A stretch of 64,000 nt of DNA from Prevotella sp. 10(H). Its GTDB lineage: Bacteria; Bacteroidota; Bacteroidia; Bacteroidales; Dysgonomonadaceae. The notes beneath the pieces are model-generated. The model saw only the letters and a program-made list of their open reading frames with translations, did not search any database and was not told where the DNA came from. The translations under genes and the position numbers were made by a program. Of the stretch, positions 36,298 to 47,000 are shown one piece after another. The stretch is taken from the NCBI RefSeq assembly GCF_000711235.1, contig NZ_JOMI01000007.1:248001-312000 (forward strand), given 5' to 3'. How positions within the stretch are numbered: the stretch's first letter is position 1; every line of letters begins with the position of its first letter.

Positions 36298-37653
36298 TCA
36301 GGCGAATAATGTTTCATGTATAATTTCGCCGACAGTAGGATGAGGGAATACAATCTTACGGAACTCATCTACAGTGAATCCTTTCTCAATGGCAATTCCG
36401 GCGATAACTATTAATTCCGAAGCCGGATTACCCAGCATATGGCAACCGATTATTTTATCATCTTCTGCTATAATCAGTTTGCACATGCCGTTTCCAAGTT
36501 CATTTTCGGCTACAAAACGTCCCGAATAGGCCATAGGCAGTTTCAGTACTTTATGGCTGATTCCTTTAGCTGACAGTTCTTCTTCTGTTTGTCCTACTCC
36601 TGCTATCTCGGGATTGGTATATACTACTCCCGGAATGGCTTTGTAACTCATATTGTCCGCTTTTCCGGCAATGTGGTTTATGGCTACTTCTCCTTCGCGT
36701 ACAGCTGTGTGGGCCAGCAACGAATGCCCTGTGATATCGCCGCAGGCATATACAAACGGATGCGAGGTGCGCATAAACTCATCGACTTTCACTCCATTGC
36801 GGAACATTTCTATATTCAGCTTTTCCAGATTCAGCGTGGATGTTACCGGACGTCTGCCTGTGCTCAGTAGTATTTGTGCTGCCTCGACAGTGGATGGTTG
36901 TCCGTCTTTTTCTACTATTACGTGTCCGTCTTTTATTTCCGTAACTTTGGTATCGATGTGGAAGTCTATTCCCCTTTTAGTGTATTCGGCACGCAGCATG
37001 GCAGAAAGTTCCTTATCCATATTTCCGAGTATTTCCGGAAGCATTTCGATAACGCTTACTTTTACACCCAGACTATTGAAGAATGATGCAAACTCGATGC
37101 CTATAACGCCCCCGCCGATGATCGCAAGCGATTGAGGAACTTCTTTGTTGTCGAGTGCTTCTTTCGATGTCCAGTAGCCGCTTTCGTCGAGGCCTTTTAT
37201 AGGTGGTATGATTGTTTCTGAGCCCGTACAGAGTAAAACATATTTAGTTTTATAAGTTTCGGTATCCGACGCTATAATGATATTCTGGTTTTCATCTTCA
37301 CCCTCAAGGTGAGCTTCCTGATTGACTATTTCCACTTCATGTGCTGCTAGCCTTTGTTTAATCCCTGCCACGAGTTTACGCACCGTCTTTTGCTTACGTG
37401 CTATAATCTTGTTAAGATCGTAAGACGGTTGTCCTTCTACAGTGATTCCGTATTTTGCAGCACTCTTTGCACTGTCGAGGGTTTTGGCGGAATATAGTAG
37501 TGTTTTTGTTGGGATGCAACCCTCATTAAGGCATACGCCACCTAACGCGTTTTTCTCGAAAAGGATTGTTTTCATCCCGTTTGCCGCAGCTCTTTCTGCC
37601 GCAGTATAACCGGCAGGCCCCCCGCCGATAATCGCTATATCATATAATGTCAT
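36298..37653 (-). CDS. lpdA: Dihydrolipoyl dehydrogenase
   Basis: E3 flavoprotein that reoxidises dihydrolipoyl groups of 2-oxoacid dehydrogenase or glycine-cleavage complexes using NAD. 451 aa. FAD motif IAIIGGGPAGYTAAERAA; redox-active disulfide in GGVCLNEGCIPTKTLL (residues about 41-46); NAD motif LAIIGGGVIGIEFASFF; C-terminal catalytic HPHPTVGE in the form VFPHPTVGEIIHE. No E1 or E2 genes lie nearby, so its complex is encoded elsewhere. Confidence 0.95.
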   Translation of the reverse strand: MTLYDIAIIGGGPAGYTAAERAAANGMKTILFEKNALGGVCLNEGCIPTKTLLYSAKTLDSAKSAAKYGITVEGQPSYDLNKIIARKQKTVRKLVAGIKQRLAAHEVEIVNQEAHLEGEDENQNIIIASDTETYKTKYVLLCTGSETIIPPIKGLDESGYWTSKEALDNKEVPQSLAIIGGGVIGIEFASFFNSLGVKVSVIEMLPEILGNMDKELSAMLRAEYTKRGIDFHIDTKVTEIKDGHVIVEKDGQPSTVEAAQILLSTGRRPVTSTLNLEKLNIEMFRNGVKVDEFMRTSHPFVYACGDITGHSLLAHTAVREGEVAINHIAGKADNMSYKAIPGVVYTNPEIAGVGQTEEELSAKGISHKVLKLPMAYSGRFVAENELGNGMCKLIIAEDDKIIGCHMLGNPASELIVIAGIAIEKGFTVDEFRKIVFPHPTVGEIIHETLFA

Positions 37654-37707
37654 TTTTGTGGTATTTATGGTTTAATAATTAAGGTATATTTTAGTAAAGA
37701 TAGTGTT

Positions 37708-38466
37708 TTATTCTTCGTAAATCATTTTCTTGGTCATCCCTCCGTCTATGACAATATTCTGTCCGTTGATGAAATTGTTTTCCGGTTGGCAAAGGAAAAT
37801 ACACATCCGTGCTATATCTTCGGGTACACCGACTCTGTTTGACGGATGTTGCTGGTGATCTACGGGGCGGAGCTCTCCATAATGCCCGGTATCGATCCAG
37901 CCCGGACTGATACAGTTGACCGTAATATTATACTTGCTCAGAGAGTTAGCCAGTGCATGTGTAAGAGAAACTATTCCTCCTTTTGAAGCGGCATATGCTT
38001 CTGAGTCGGGCTCGCTCATCAGATAGCGGGTAGAAGCCATATTGATAATGCGGCCATATTTTTTGCCTATTTTGCTTTTGGCCTTGTGCGATGCGAGTAT
38101 TTTAGCTGTAATAAATACCGGACGCAGATTTGTGTCTAATACTTTCTCAAACTTCTCAACAGAAATATCTAGTATAGAGCCGAACCAACTCACCCCGGCA
38201 TTATTTATCAGGATGTCAATATCTGCTTTTTGATTTAATACCGAAGTTATCGCATTCTCCAATTGGTCTTTATCCGATACATCAGTCTTGATGAAAGTAC
38301 ATTTATAATCTTTTAAATCATTACAAAGCTGTTTGCCTTCCTCATCATTGATATCACAGAAAAAAACATCGGCATTCTCTTTACAAAATGCAGTGACGAT
38401 GCTTTTTCCTATTCCATTTGCTCCTCCGGTGATGAAGATTACTTTATCATTCAGTTTATTTTCCAT
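37708..38466 (-). CDS. Short-chain dehydrogenase/reductase
   Basis: 252 aa from MENKLNDKVIFITGG; two codons upstream is only a TTG. Classical SDR features: nucleotide motif GGANGIGKSI, ILINNAGVSW, catalytic S in INMAST and YAASKGG (Y and K of the active site), and the C-terminal INGQNIVIDGGMTKKM. Substrate unknown. Its start overlaps the end of the PfkB-kinase gene by 11 bases, so the two are coupled. Confidence 0.9.
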   Translation of the reverse strand: MENKLNDKVIFITGGANGIGKSIVTAFCKENADVFFCDINDEEGKQLCNDLKDYKCTFIKTDVSDKDQLENAITSVLNQKADIDILINNAGVSWFGSILDISVEKFEKVLDTNLRPVFITAKILASHKAKSKIGKKYGRIINMASTRYLMSEPDSEAYAASKGGIVSLTHALANSLSKYNITVNCISPGWIDTGHYGELRPVDHQQHPSNRVGVPEDIARMCIFLCQPENNFINGQNIVIDGGMTKKMIYEE

Positions 38467-39445
38467 TTGCAATCATATTGCTTATCTCATTGTTGAGTTC
38501 ACTCCACTTATTTTCATAGATTTTAGCACCTATTCCTTCGATTACATTTGCAGCAAGCAACGTTCCTATTTTTCCGCATGTCTCTAAAGTGCAGTCATTT
38601 ATTAGTCCGTAAATGAAGCCGGCAGCATAGAGGTCGCCGGCACCCGTTGTATCGACACAATTGACTTTATGGGCGGGAACAAAAACTTTTTCTTCGCCTT
38701 GCTGTATCCATGAGCCTTTCTCACCTGTCTTTACAATAGCGATATTCACCATTCCGGCTAATTCCGAAATGGCCTTCTCAGGTTCTGAGCCGAGCAAAGC
38801 TTTGGATTCTTCTTCATTCGCGAAAATAATATCGACGTATTCGGGGATGATTTCCAATAGGAAATCGCGATTTTCTTCTACCACGTTGTAGCTGGCCATA
38901 TCCAACATAATTGTGGCACCCGCTTCTTTGGCCAGTATTATTGCTTTCTTTATCAGTTCATGGCTTTGCACCAGATACCCTTCGATGTAGAAATAATCAT
39001 AGCCCGTGAAATCTTCTTTCTTTAACTCGCCGGCCTGTAGCAAAGCAGCTGCGCCGAGATAAGTACCGAAAGTGCGTTCTCCGTCTGTAGATATAAAGGT
39101 AGATGCTACGCCGGATGCTTCGTTTACTTCGGTTAAATGAGATTCTACATTATTTTTACGCAGGTCGTCCTTGTAATATGTGCCGTAGAAATCGGTACCG
39201 ATGCGTCCGATAAATCCGGTTTGTATACCTAAATGCGCTAAGCCTATAATTGTGTTGGAAGCCGAACCACCCGAAACAATGCTTTTGTCTAGTTTATCGA
39301 TTTCTTTCGAAATTATTTTCAATTTACTTTCATCGATAAGCTGCATACTGCCTTTCGGTAATCCGAGGAGTTCCAGTATATTATCGTTTTCTATAACGGC
39401 TAACACGTCTATAAGGGCGTTGCCCATACCAAGTACTTTTGTCAT
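38456..39445 (-). CDS. PfkB-family kinase, adenosine kinase-like
   Basis: 329 aa from MTKVLGMGNALIDVLA; the longer frame to 39478 adds an unlikely leader. Ribokinase-fold motifs: SGGSASNTIIGLAHLG, then the C-terminal signature VDTTGAGDLYAAGFIYGL with the catalytic aspartate in GAGD. Closest in layout to Bacteroidota enzymes annotated as adenosine kinase or sugar kinase; the exact substrate is not certain. Confidence 0.88.
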   Translation of the reverse strand: MTKVLGMGNALIDVLAVIENDNILELLGLPKGSMQLIDESKLKIISKEIDKLDKSIVSGGSASNTIIGLAHLGIQTGFIGRIGTDFYGTYYKDDLRKNNVESHLTEVNEASGVASTFISTDGERTFGTYLGAAALLQAGELKKEDFTGYDYFYIEGYLVQSHELIKKAIILAKEAGATIMLDMASYNVVEENRDFLLEIIPEYVDIIFANEEESKALLGSEPEKAISELAGMVNIAIVKTGEKGSWIQQGEEKVFVPAHKVNCVDTTGAGDLYAAGFIYGLINDCTLETCGKIGTLLAANVIEGIGAKIYENKWSELNNEISNMIANGK

Positions 39446-39495
39446 TCTTATTAAATTTTTTGCGTAAAGATATTGCATAATTCAGAAATAAGGCC

Positions 39496-39503
39496 TATTT
39501 TTG
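39496..39503 (+). promoter_or_regulatory. Promoter -7 element of first tRNA-Asn
   Basis: TATTTTTG, a match to TAnnTTTG, 22 bases before the tRNA. Confidence 0.55.
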
Positions 39504-39525
39504 CGTCACTTTTAAAGGAAAACAC

Positions 39526-39599
39526 TCTTCCTTAGCTCAGTCGGTTAGAGCATCTGACTGTTAATCAGAGGGTCCTTGGTTCAAGTCCAAGAGGAAGAG
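39526..39599 (+). tRNA. tRNA-Asn (anticodon GTT), copy 1
   Basis: 74-nt cloverleaf. Acceptor TCTTCCT pairs with AGGAAGA, discriminator G. D arm GCTCAGTCGGTTAGAGC; anticodon stem TCTGA with loop CTGTTAA; T arm CTTGGTTCAAGTCCAAG. Identical over its full length to the copy at 56284-56357; flanking bases differ apart from the 3' C. Confidence 0.97.
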
Positions 39600-39610
39600 C
39601 AAGAAAATAA

Positions 39611-39640
39611 AGCAGTTATCAATCACGATAACTGCTTTTT
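39611..39640 (+). terminator. Terminator after tRNA-Asn copy 1
   Basis: Ten-base stem AGCAGTTATC, six-base loop, complementary strand, then a T run. Confidence 0.8.
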
Positions 39641-39728
39641 ATTTATTAATGGAAAATAGAGTATAGCATTACATGTTGTCTGTATATAAATAATATATTT
39701 TAAAGTGTGTACATTTCTTAAAACTTGT

Positions 39729-39736
39729 TATATTTG
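39729..39736 (+). promoter_or_regulatory. Promoter -7 element of the RHS operon
   Basis: TATATTTG, a match to TAnnTTTG, about 160 bases before the first gene of the operon. The -33 region lacks a clear TTTG. Confidence 0.45.
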
Positions 39737-39895
39737 CATTTCCTGCAAGACAAAACCCGGGAGACAATAAAAATAATTATCTATACTATGATTAATAAAG
39801 CCAGATTGATGCAGTTTATATAAAAATCTGGTCTGATTGATTCCTGACAGGAGACTAACATAAAACACTAAAATAAATATCTAACCGATTCATAT

Positions 39896-41050
39896 ATGAA
39901 ATCATACACATTGTTGCTTTTGGCCGTCGGATTTCTGTCCTTACCCTGCCATAGCCAGCTTAGCAGTCATCATTACCACCTGCGTTCAGGAGATACCCTT
40001 GTCAAACAACAGGTTGAATACCGCGATCCCGGACCCTCGGGCACCAACCGCCTTTGGGACTTCAGCAACCTGAAGACCCTGAATGAAGCCTATACCCTCA
40101 GTTATGAGTTGCCTCCTGTACAGGGCGACAGCATCTACATCTTAGGAGATAAACACTTCAGGAAAGATAAAACAGCAGAAAACGAACTGATCGTTGGCAC
40201 AGAACACAACACGATGTATTATTACCATATGCATGGCGACAGCCTCTGCCAGACAGGTCATGAAAACCCTGCAGTAGAACTGAAATATACCCGTCCTGTA
40301 TTGCATGTTACCTATCCTTTCAATTACGGGGATGCCGTAGTTTCGGATTACGAATCCAAAGGCCTTTATTCATCAACTATCCCCATCCATACACGGGGAC
40401 AGGTAACAACCAAAGCCGATGCCTACGGTAAGCTTGTCCTTCCTACAGGCGACACCCTGGATCCAGTACTGAGATTAAAGACAGTGCAGACCATAGAGAA
40501 TATACCGCAGGATAATGCAGTCAACACTCCCAATCAGGAAGTACGCCTTGTGGAGACCTGCCGCTGGTATAGCAAAGGTTACCGCTATCCGGTTTTCGAG
40601 ACAGTCAGGAGCTTAAATCAGTCGGACAGCACAGAGGTTTTCTCCACCGCCTTTTTCTTTCCACCGCAGGATCATCTTTATCTGGATACCGATCCGGAGA
40701 ATCTGGCTCTGTTGGAAGAGATGTGGGATATGGAAAATAAAGAAAAGCAACAACAGGAACAAGCAGTTGATAGCAAAACAGTAAAGCTTGAAGATATCCT
40801 CGAGTGCAGGATTTATCCCAATCCGGTAGAATCGGTTATGAATCTTGAATATGAGTTGAAGCAGGATGCGCAGGTATCCTTCGAACTATATTCTATGGAC
40901 GGCATGCCAGTCAGGAGGACCAAGGCCGAAAGACAGGTCAAAGGTACATACCACCAGACGATCGACTGTTCGGTGTTGCATCCGAGAAATTATGTGTTGA
41001 GGATTACGGCTAATGGGATTACGGTTAATCAGGTGGTTATTAAAAAGTAA
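39896..41050 (+). CDS. Secreted protein with T9SS type A sorting domain
   Basis: 384 aa. Signal peptide about 1-21 (LLLLAVGFLSLPCHSQ). The body is beta-rich with no recognised enzyme motif. The last 80 residues form a T9SS type A sorting domain (ECRIYPNPVESVMNLEYEL, then SFELYSMDGMPVRRT and final VNQVVIKK), so it should be exported through the type IX system and attached to the surface. It stands 17 bp before the first RHS-type gene and is the first gene of that operon, which suggests a carrier or anchor role for the RHS proteins; this is inference. Confidence 0.85.
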   Translation: MKSYTLLLLAVGFLSLPCHSQLSSHHYHLRSGDTLVKQQVEYRDPGPSGTNRLWDFSNLKTLNEAYTLSYELPPVQGDSIYILGDKHFRKDKTAENELIVGTEHNTMYYYHMHGDSLCQTGHENPAVELKYTRPVLHVTYPFNYGDAVVSDYESKGLYSSTIPIHTRGQVTTKADAYGKLVLPTGDTLDPVLRLKTVQTIENIPQDNAVNTPNQEVRLVETCRWYSKGYRYPVFETVRSLNQSDSTEVFSTAFFFPPQDHLYLDTDPENLALLEEMWDMENKEKQQQEQAVDSKTVKLEDILECRIYPNPVESVMNLEYELKQDAQVSFELYSMDGMPVRRTKAERQVKGTYHQTIDCSVLHPRNYVLRITANGITVNQVVIKK

Positions 41051-41067
41051 AATGAAGATGAAATACT

Positions 41068-44034
41068 ATGAGAAAAATAATAACATGGATAATTATCCAG
41101 ATAATATATATAATTCCGGTAAATGCTCAAGATTATATTCCTAAAGTTATACCATCCTCACCTCAATCTCAAATTTTTGAAAAATATGTAGAATATCCAG
41201 TAAATGAATATACAGGAACAGCAGAAATAAATATACCCTTATATGAAATAAAACTGAAAGATTTAGTCATACCTGTCAATTTATCTTATCATGCTTCGGG
41301 GATAAAATATGATCCTGAATGTTACTATATCACATCTGATGGAGTTAAGGACGCAAAAATAGATGGAGATGTAGGAGCTGGTTGGAGCTTAAGTGCCGGA
41401 GGAGCCAGAGTGACTCGCAAAATAAACGGAAAACCGGATAATAAATATTCGATGTTCAGTATGGTAAACTTTGATAATGAATCAAGGCAGTCAAAATTTA
41501 AAAGCGATCAGTATTTATCAAGATTATTCCATTCTAAAAACTATCCTGCTCCTTTATTTAGTGCGGTTAATAGTTATTTTGACTCTGAATATGACCTTTT
41601 TACTTATATGTTGTATAATAATAACGGTCATTTTATATTGGGACAAAATAGAAGTCCACAAATAATTGAAAAAAAGCCTCATAAAATATCAGTGAATAGT
41701 GCATACTCTGAAATTATCATTGATGATGATCAAGGTAATAAATATTATTTCGGAGGTACGGCAGCTAATATTGAAACAGTTGTAATAGATGGCAACACAG
41801 GGGAAAAGGAAAATTCGGCATGGGTCGCCTCTAAAATAGTTACTCCTTATAATGAAACAGTCAATTTCACATATCAGAGATATACAACTTTATCACGTTA
41901 TTCAACGGGAGTGACTATAAATCAGGCTTATGCATATGCTAGCCATGTAGGCGTAACTCCATATAACGATGCCAGTATCAAACCTAATAGGCTAATTTAT
42001 AATTCAATGTCAAAAATCTATTATGAAGAGTTGATGATATCAACTATAAATACTGATAATGAGACAATAACTTTTACAAGAGGAGCAAGTGGCTTACCTA
42101 AGAATATAGTTAACGAAATAACTATTAAAGATAAAAAAGGTGCATTAATAAAAAAGATAAAATTTGAGTATGATAAACCTACAATTTCAAGCTGGCATTG
42201 CCTTTTGAAAGAAGTAAAAGTAATGGATGCTGTAAATGTTGAAAAAAAATATACTCTGACATATTACGATCCCCCTATAAAAACGAACCTTACAGTTACA
42301 TCAGATCAATGGGGTTATTATACAAATGAGGCAGCAAAAAATCCAAGTTCAGTAACATCTAAATACTTCCTTCATGATAAATTTAAGAATTATAATATAT
42401 TATATTCAATAGATAAATACACAGAAGTAATGAGAAGTATTGGAGACTGGGCATCCTCAGAGGTTTCTAGTTACGCATTTGACAGGAAGAAAAATCTAAG
42501 ACCGCATTATTTTTCTCTAAAAACAATAACATATCCTACTGGTGGCCGAACAGAATATATTTACGAACCCCATAAATGTTATTACGATAAATATGCTAAA
42601 ACATATATAACAGGAGGAGGACAAAGGATAAAGAAGATAATTTCGACCGCTGATTCTAATAGTCCTCAACTAGTTACAGAATACAAATACGGCGAAGAAG
42701 AAAACGGTATAGGATATGAAAACCTTAAAATGACCGAAGCGCATTTTACAAATACCAGTGTATCAATATCGAAATTATACCAACCTTGTGGCGGATGTAC
42801 ACCGGGCTACAGATACGATGGTGTAAGAACCTTTGCTACCGATTTGATAGATTCTGATTATGGTGATTTCAGAGTTTATTATAATACAGTAACAAAATAT
42901 ACATATGAAGAAACTGAAAGTGGATATAATAGTAATGGGAAAATTATTTCAAGTTACAGTATACCACAACAATATGCCTCAGGTTCTATGAGTCTTGGTG
43001 GCCAAGTGGGAATAAGTTATTGGTCAAAATACGGCACTCCATATTACAAATTGAAAATAAATGAATATAAAATTGGATATCAACCAGTACTAACTAACCG
43101 AAAAATATTTAATAATCAAAATACTATCATAAAGGAAGAAATCTATACCTATAATCCAACTCCGAATAACAGTTATTTTGAGGGGATGAAGGTGGAACAG
43201 AAAGTAACATTTTCTGAAGGTTTTTATATAAATGAATCAATTAATCTATCAGATACATATAATGTATACAATCATGTTTCACAACTATACGATTATATCA
43301 AGTATAAAATTCATATGGGAACAGACTTGTTGGTAGCAAAGGAGATAAAAGAGAAAGAATATATAGTAAAAGAAACATATGAATATGACCAATTTAACAG
43401 GATAAAATTAACCACAAAAACAAGTAGTTCAGGTAAGAAGTTGACAAATGAAGTTTTTTACCCGTTATCAGGCTCACAATTGTATAGTAAAAATATGATG
43501 TCTACAGTTATAGAGTCTGTTCAAAAAATGGATAATCTGGAGACAAGCAGGATAAAAATTATTTATGATAACTCCGTTTTACCATCCTCTATTCAGTCAT
43601 CCACTTCTGGCGTTTCAGATTTAAGAACAATCATTACGTATGACGAATATGATACAAAAGGCAATCTTTTACAATTTACGAGTCTTGACGGATTAATAAC
43701 TACCTATCTATGGTCATTCAATAAGCTTTACCCGGTAGCAGAGATAAAGAACGCTACTTTAGCCGAAGTGGAAGCACAATTGGGCATGACAGCGGAAGCA
43801 TTTTCAAATACCAACCCTCCAGATATGGCTAAATTGAATCTATTACGTAATAAGTTACCTAAAGCTTTTGTAACTATATTTAATTACCAGCCATTAGTGG
43901 GTGTAACTGATATTACTACCCCATCTGGATTAATAAATTATTACGAATACGACAGTTTCGGACGTCTGCTACGTACTAAAGATGTCAATGGCAAGACCGT
44001 TCAGGAATACAAGTATCATTATCAGAACCAGTAA
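41068..44034 (+). CDS. YD/RHS-repeat protein, N-terminal partner
   Basis: 988 aa. Signal peptide MRKIITWIIIQIIYIIPVNAQ-like start (cleavage after about residue 21). Long beta-rich body of wall-associated/RHS type: the early part has EYPVNEYTGTAEINIPLYEI and LSYHASGIKYD, typical of Bacteroidota RHS-associated proteins. The end has YD-type repeats (TYDEYDTKGNLLQFTSLDG, YYEYDSFGRLLRTKDVNGK). It has no RHS core and no toxin tip. The core-bearing gene follows after 10 bp. The split into two genes is usual for this group; together they may build one cocoon-like shell. Confidence 0.85.
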   Translation: MRKIITWIIIQIIYIIPVNAQDYIPKVIPSSPQSQIFEKYVEYPVNEYTGTAEINIPLYEIKLKDLVIPVNLSYHASGIKYDPECYYITSDGVKDAKIDGDVGAGWSLSAGGARVTRKINGKPDNKYSMFSMVNFDNESRQSKFKSDQYLSRLFHSKNYPAPLFSAVNSYFDSEYDLFTYMLYNNNGHFILGQNRSPQIIEKKPHKISVNSAYSEIIIDDDQGNKYYFGGTAANIETVVIDGNTGEKENSAWVASKIVTPYNETVNFTYQRYTTLSRYSTGVTINQAYAYASHVGVTPYNDASIKPNRLIYNSMSKIYYEELMISTINTDNETITFTRGASGLPKNIVNEITIKDKKGALIKKIKFEYDKPTISSWHCLLKEVKVMDAVNVEKKYTLTYYDPPIKTNLTVTSDQWGYYTNEAAKNPSSVTSKYFLHDKFKNYNILYSIDKYTEVMRSIGDWASSEVSSYAFDRKKNLRPHYFSLKTITYPTGGRTEYIYEPHKCYYDKYAKTYITGGGQRIKKIISTADSNSPQLVTEYKYGEEENGIGYENLKMTEAHFTNTSVSISKLYQPCGGCTPGYRYDGVRTFATDLIDSDYGDFRVYYNTVTKYTYEETESGYNSNGKIISSYSIPQQYASGSMSLGGQVGISYWSKYGTPYYKLKINEYKIGYQPVLTNRKIFNNQNTIIKEEIYTYNPTPNNSYFEGMKVEQKVTFSEGFYINESINLSDTYNVYNHVSQLYDYIKYKIHMGTDLLVAKEIKEKEYIVKETYEYDQFNRIKLTTKTSSSGKKLTNEVFYPLSGSQLYSKNMMSTVIESVQKMDNLETSRIKIIYDNSVLPSSIQSSTSGVSDLRTIITYDEYDTKGNLLQFTSLDGLITTYLWSFNKLYPVAEIKNATLAEVEAQLGMTAEAFSNTNPPDMAKLNLLRNKLPKAFVTIFNYQPLVGVTDITTPSGLINYYEYDSFGRLLRTKDVNGKTVQEYKYHYQNQ

Positions 44035-44044
44035 TCTACATACT

Positions 44045-47000
44045 ATGAAAAAATATATCTTTTCTTTATATTTCTTATTATTATCTGTGGGATTATCGTC
44101 TCAAAGCAGTATAATCCTTAGCAGTGAGCATACACAAGGCGGTAGCGAGCTGGCCTGTCAGACCATCCAGCTCAAGCCGGGCTTTGTTTTTACAGCCGCA
44201 ACAGGTAAATCCCTAACACTGAGTGTCAATCCCTCTACCTGTGACCCCTTCGCAGGCAAGAGCAGCTCCTTGAGTAGCAGTCAGAACTATATCCAGACCA
44301 AGACCTATACCAACGCCGAAGGCAGTCGCTACATGGAAAGCATCCAGTACTTCGACGGGCTGGGCCGTCCCGAACAGGTTGTTCAGCGCGGTATCACCCC
44401 TTCTGTAGCCGACCTGGTAAGCTATCAGCAATACGACGGCTTGGGGCGTGAAAGCAATAGCTGGCTACCGGCCGTGGTGCCGGGCAATAATGGAGCTTAC
44501 CAGTCCTTCGCGAGTTTCAAGGAAAAAGCCCTTACCACTTACAATAAAGATTCAGCTTATTCCAAACCTGTATATGAACCTTCGCCCCTGAACCGCATCC
44601 GGGAACAATACGGTCCCGGTAAAGAATGGTATACAGGTAAAAAATCCGTCAGGACAGAATATCTGACCAATACCGCCAGCGGAGAATTATCCTGCGTATT
44701 GTTTAAGGTAACCGGCTCGGGAACATCCACAGGGCTTTCCAAAAGCAGTACACCTTATGCCGCCGGCGAGTTATATGTTACCAAATTATCAGACGAAGAC
44801 GATAACATCACCTATGAATTTAAAGACAAGCTGGGACAGGTAGTCCTCACCCGCCAGATCAATGGAAGCGCACACGATACTTACTATGTATACGATGACT
44901 TTGGTAACTTGAGTTATGTGTTACCACCCCTGGCCGCCGATACCATCAATAAAGTTGGTGTTAAAGGCGAACTGATTGAACTGCTCGGATACCTCTACAA
45001 ATACGACAACCGTAACCGTTGTGTCATAAAAAAGCTTCCCGGAGCGGATAGTATTTTCTACGTCTACGACAAGGCCGACCGCCTTATTTTCACCCAGGAT
45101 GGAGAACAACGCCTCAAAGGAGAATGGGCATTCTCTATTCCTGATGCTTTCGGGCGTCCGGTGCTGACGGGAATATGTACAACCGTGAATAAGGCTACAA
45201 TAAAAGCCGGACGTTTCGATAATTATATAATCAGGGCCGAATTTACCAGTTCAGGTACCCATCAGGGATACAACGTAAAGGTGGGCCAGACTGCCGGCTC
45301 GTTAAATACATTGAGTATAGAGAACCCTAAGATTCTGTCTGTCAATTATTACGATAACTATAATTTCCGTAGTATGGCTGAATTTTCGTCGACAGAAACC
45401 GAATACAAAGCCCAAAGCGGCTACGGCGTCTGCTATGGCGATCACCAGCCTGCAAACGCCTATAAAAGCAAAGGACTCCTTACCGGCACCCTAACCGCCC
45501 AGCAGCAATCCGACGGCACCCTATCGGGCACCTACCTGTACTCGGTGATGTACTACGATAACAAAGGGCAGCCCGTGCAGGTCAAATCCAACAACCATCT
45601 GGGGGGAACCGAAAAAGAGTACCTCGCCTACAACTTCACAGGCCAGCCGGTAAAGAAGATGCATGTACATGCCGCCACAGGCCAGACCACCCAGACAGAA
45701 ACCTACAGCTACCTGTACGACCATGCCGGACGCCTAGTAGAAACCAAACATAAGCTGAACACAGGACCAGAAGTGGTTCTTGCATGGAACGAATACGACG
45801 AACAGGGCCGGCTCAAATCGAGCCAGAAAGCAGGCACTGCCAGCCTGAAATCCAATTATACCTACAACATACGCTCATGGACTAAGTCGATAACCAGCCC
45901 GTTGTTCAGCCAGACGCTTTTCTATAACGATAAAGTGACAGCCCACGCCTATTCCGATTCCGACTATAAGCGGTCTTTCAGCGGTAATATCTCGGGTATG
46001 GAGTGGAAAGCAGGCACAGAGGCCATGCGCAGCAACCGCTTCAAGTACGATGCCCTGTCCAGGCTTACACATTCTGCTTACAACGGGGTAACCATAGGAG
46101 GAAAATATAATGTAAATTATACCTATGATAAACAAGGTAATATCATGACCTTGCATAGGCGGGGTATGGCTACGGCATCTCTGGACAGTAACCAGTCGAT
46201 AGATAACCTGACCATGAAGTATACCGGTAACCAGCTGATCAACGTAACCGACAATGCGCCCGATGTGACCAACGCGGCCTCTGCCGACTTCAAGGACAAG
46301 AAGGGTACAGGCATAGAATATACCTACAACAAAAACGGGGCGATGGTAAAAGATTTGAACAAGGGGATTACCCAAATCAAATATAATTCGTTAAATTTAC
46401 CCCAATCTATAGAGATAGATAACCTCAATACCAAAGGGCGGATAAAATACACCTATTCGGCGGCAGGACAGAAACTGAAAGTAATCCACGAAAGCGATAT
46501 CAACCTGCAGACAGCAACGATTATGGCAACCGCGCCTTTTGCAGCACAGGTAGAGCCAGACAAAACCACCGACTATGTAGGCAATAAAGTCTACGAAAAC
46601 GGCAAGCTGAAACGCATACTGATAGACGGCGGCTATATAGAGGGCAGCGCTTACTACTTCTTTATGACCGACCATCTGGGTAACAACCGTGTAGTAGCCA
46701 ATCAAAGAGGAACAGCCATACAGACCAACCATTATTATCCGTTCGGAATGGCCTATGCAGAGAACTCGACAACAGAACAGGGTAAGCAGCCTTATAAGTA
46801 CAACGGTAAGGAATTGGATCAGCATCACCAGCTGAATATGTATGATTACTCGGCTAGGTTTTATGAGCCGGGGATAGGTAGGTTTAGTACGGTGGACCCA
46901 TTGGCGGAAAAGTATTATAGTATTAGTCCATATGCGTATACAGCAAATAATCCAATTAAATTTATTGATCCTGATGGAAAACAAGTTGGTTTTCCTATTA

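Noticed and set aside
45875-46984. Long minus-strand open frames over the RHS core (and over its copies near 48.0-48.5, 51.0 and 52.2-52.8 kb)
   Set aside because: They are antisense shadows of the conserved RHS core; they recur only because the core itself is repeated.
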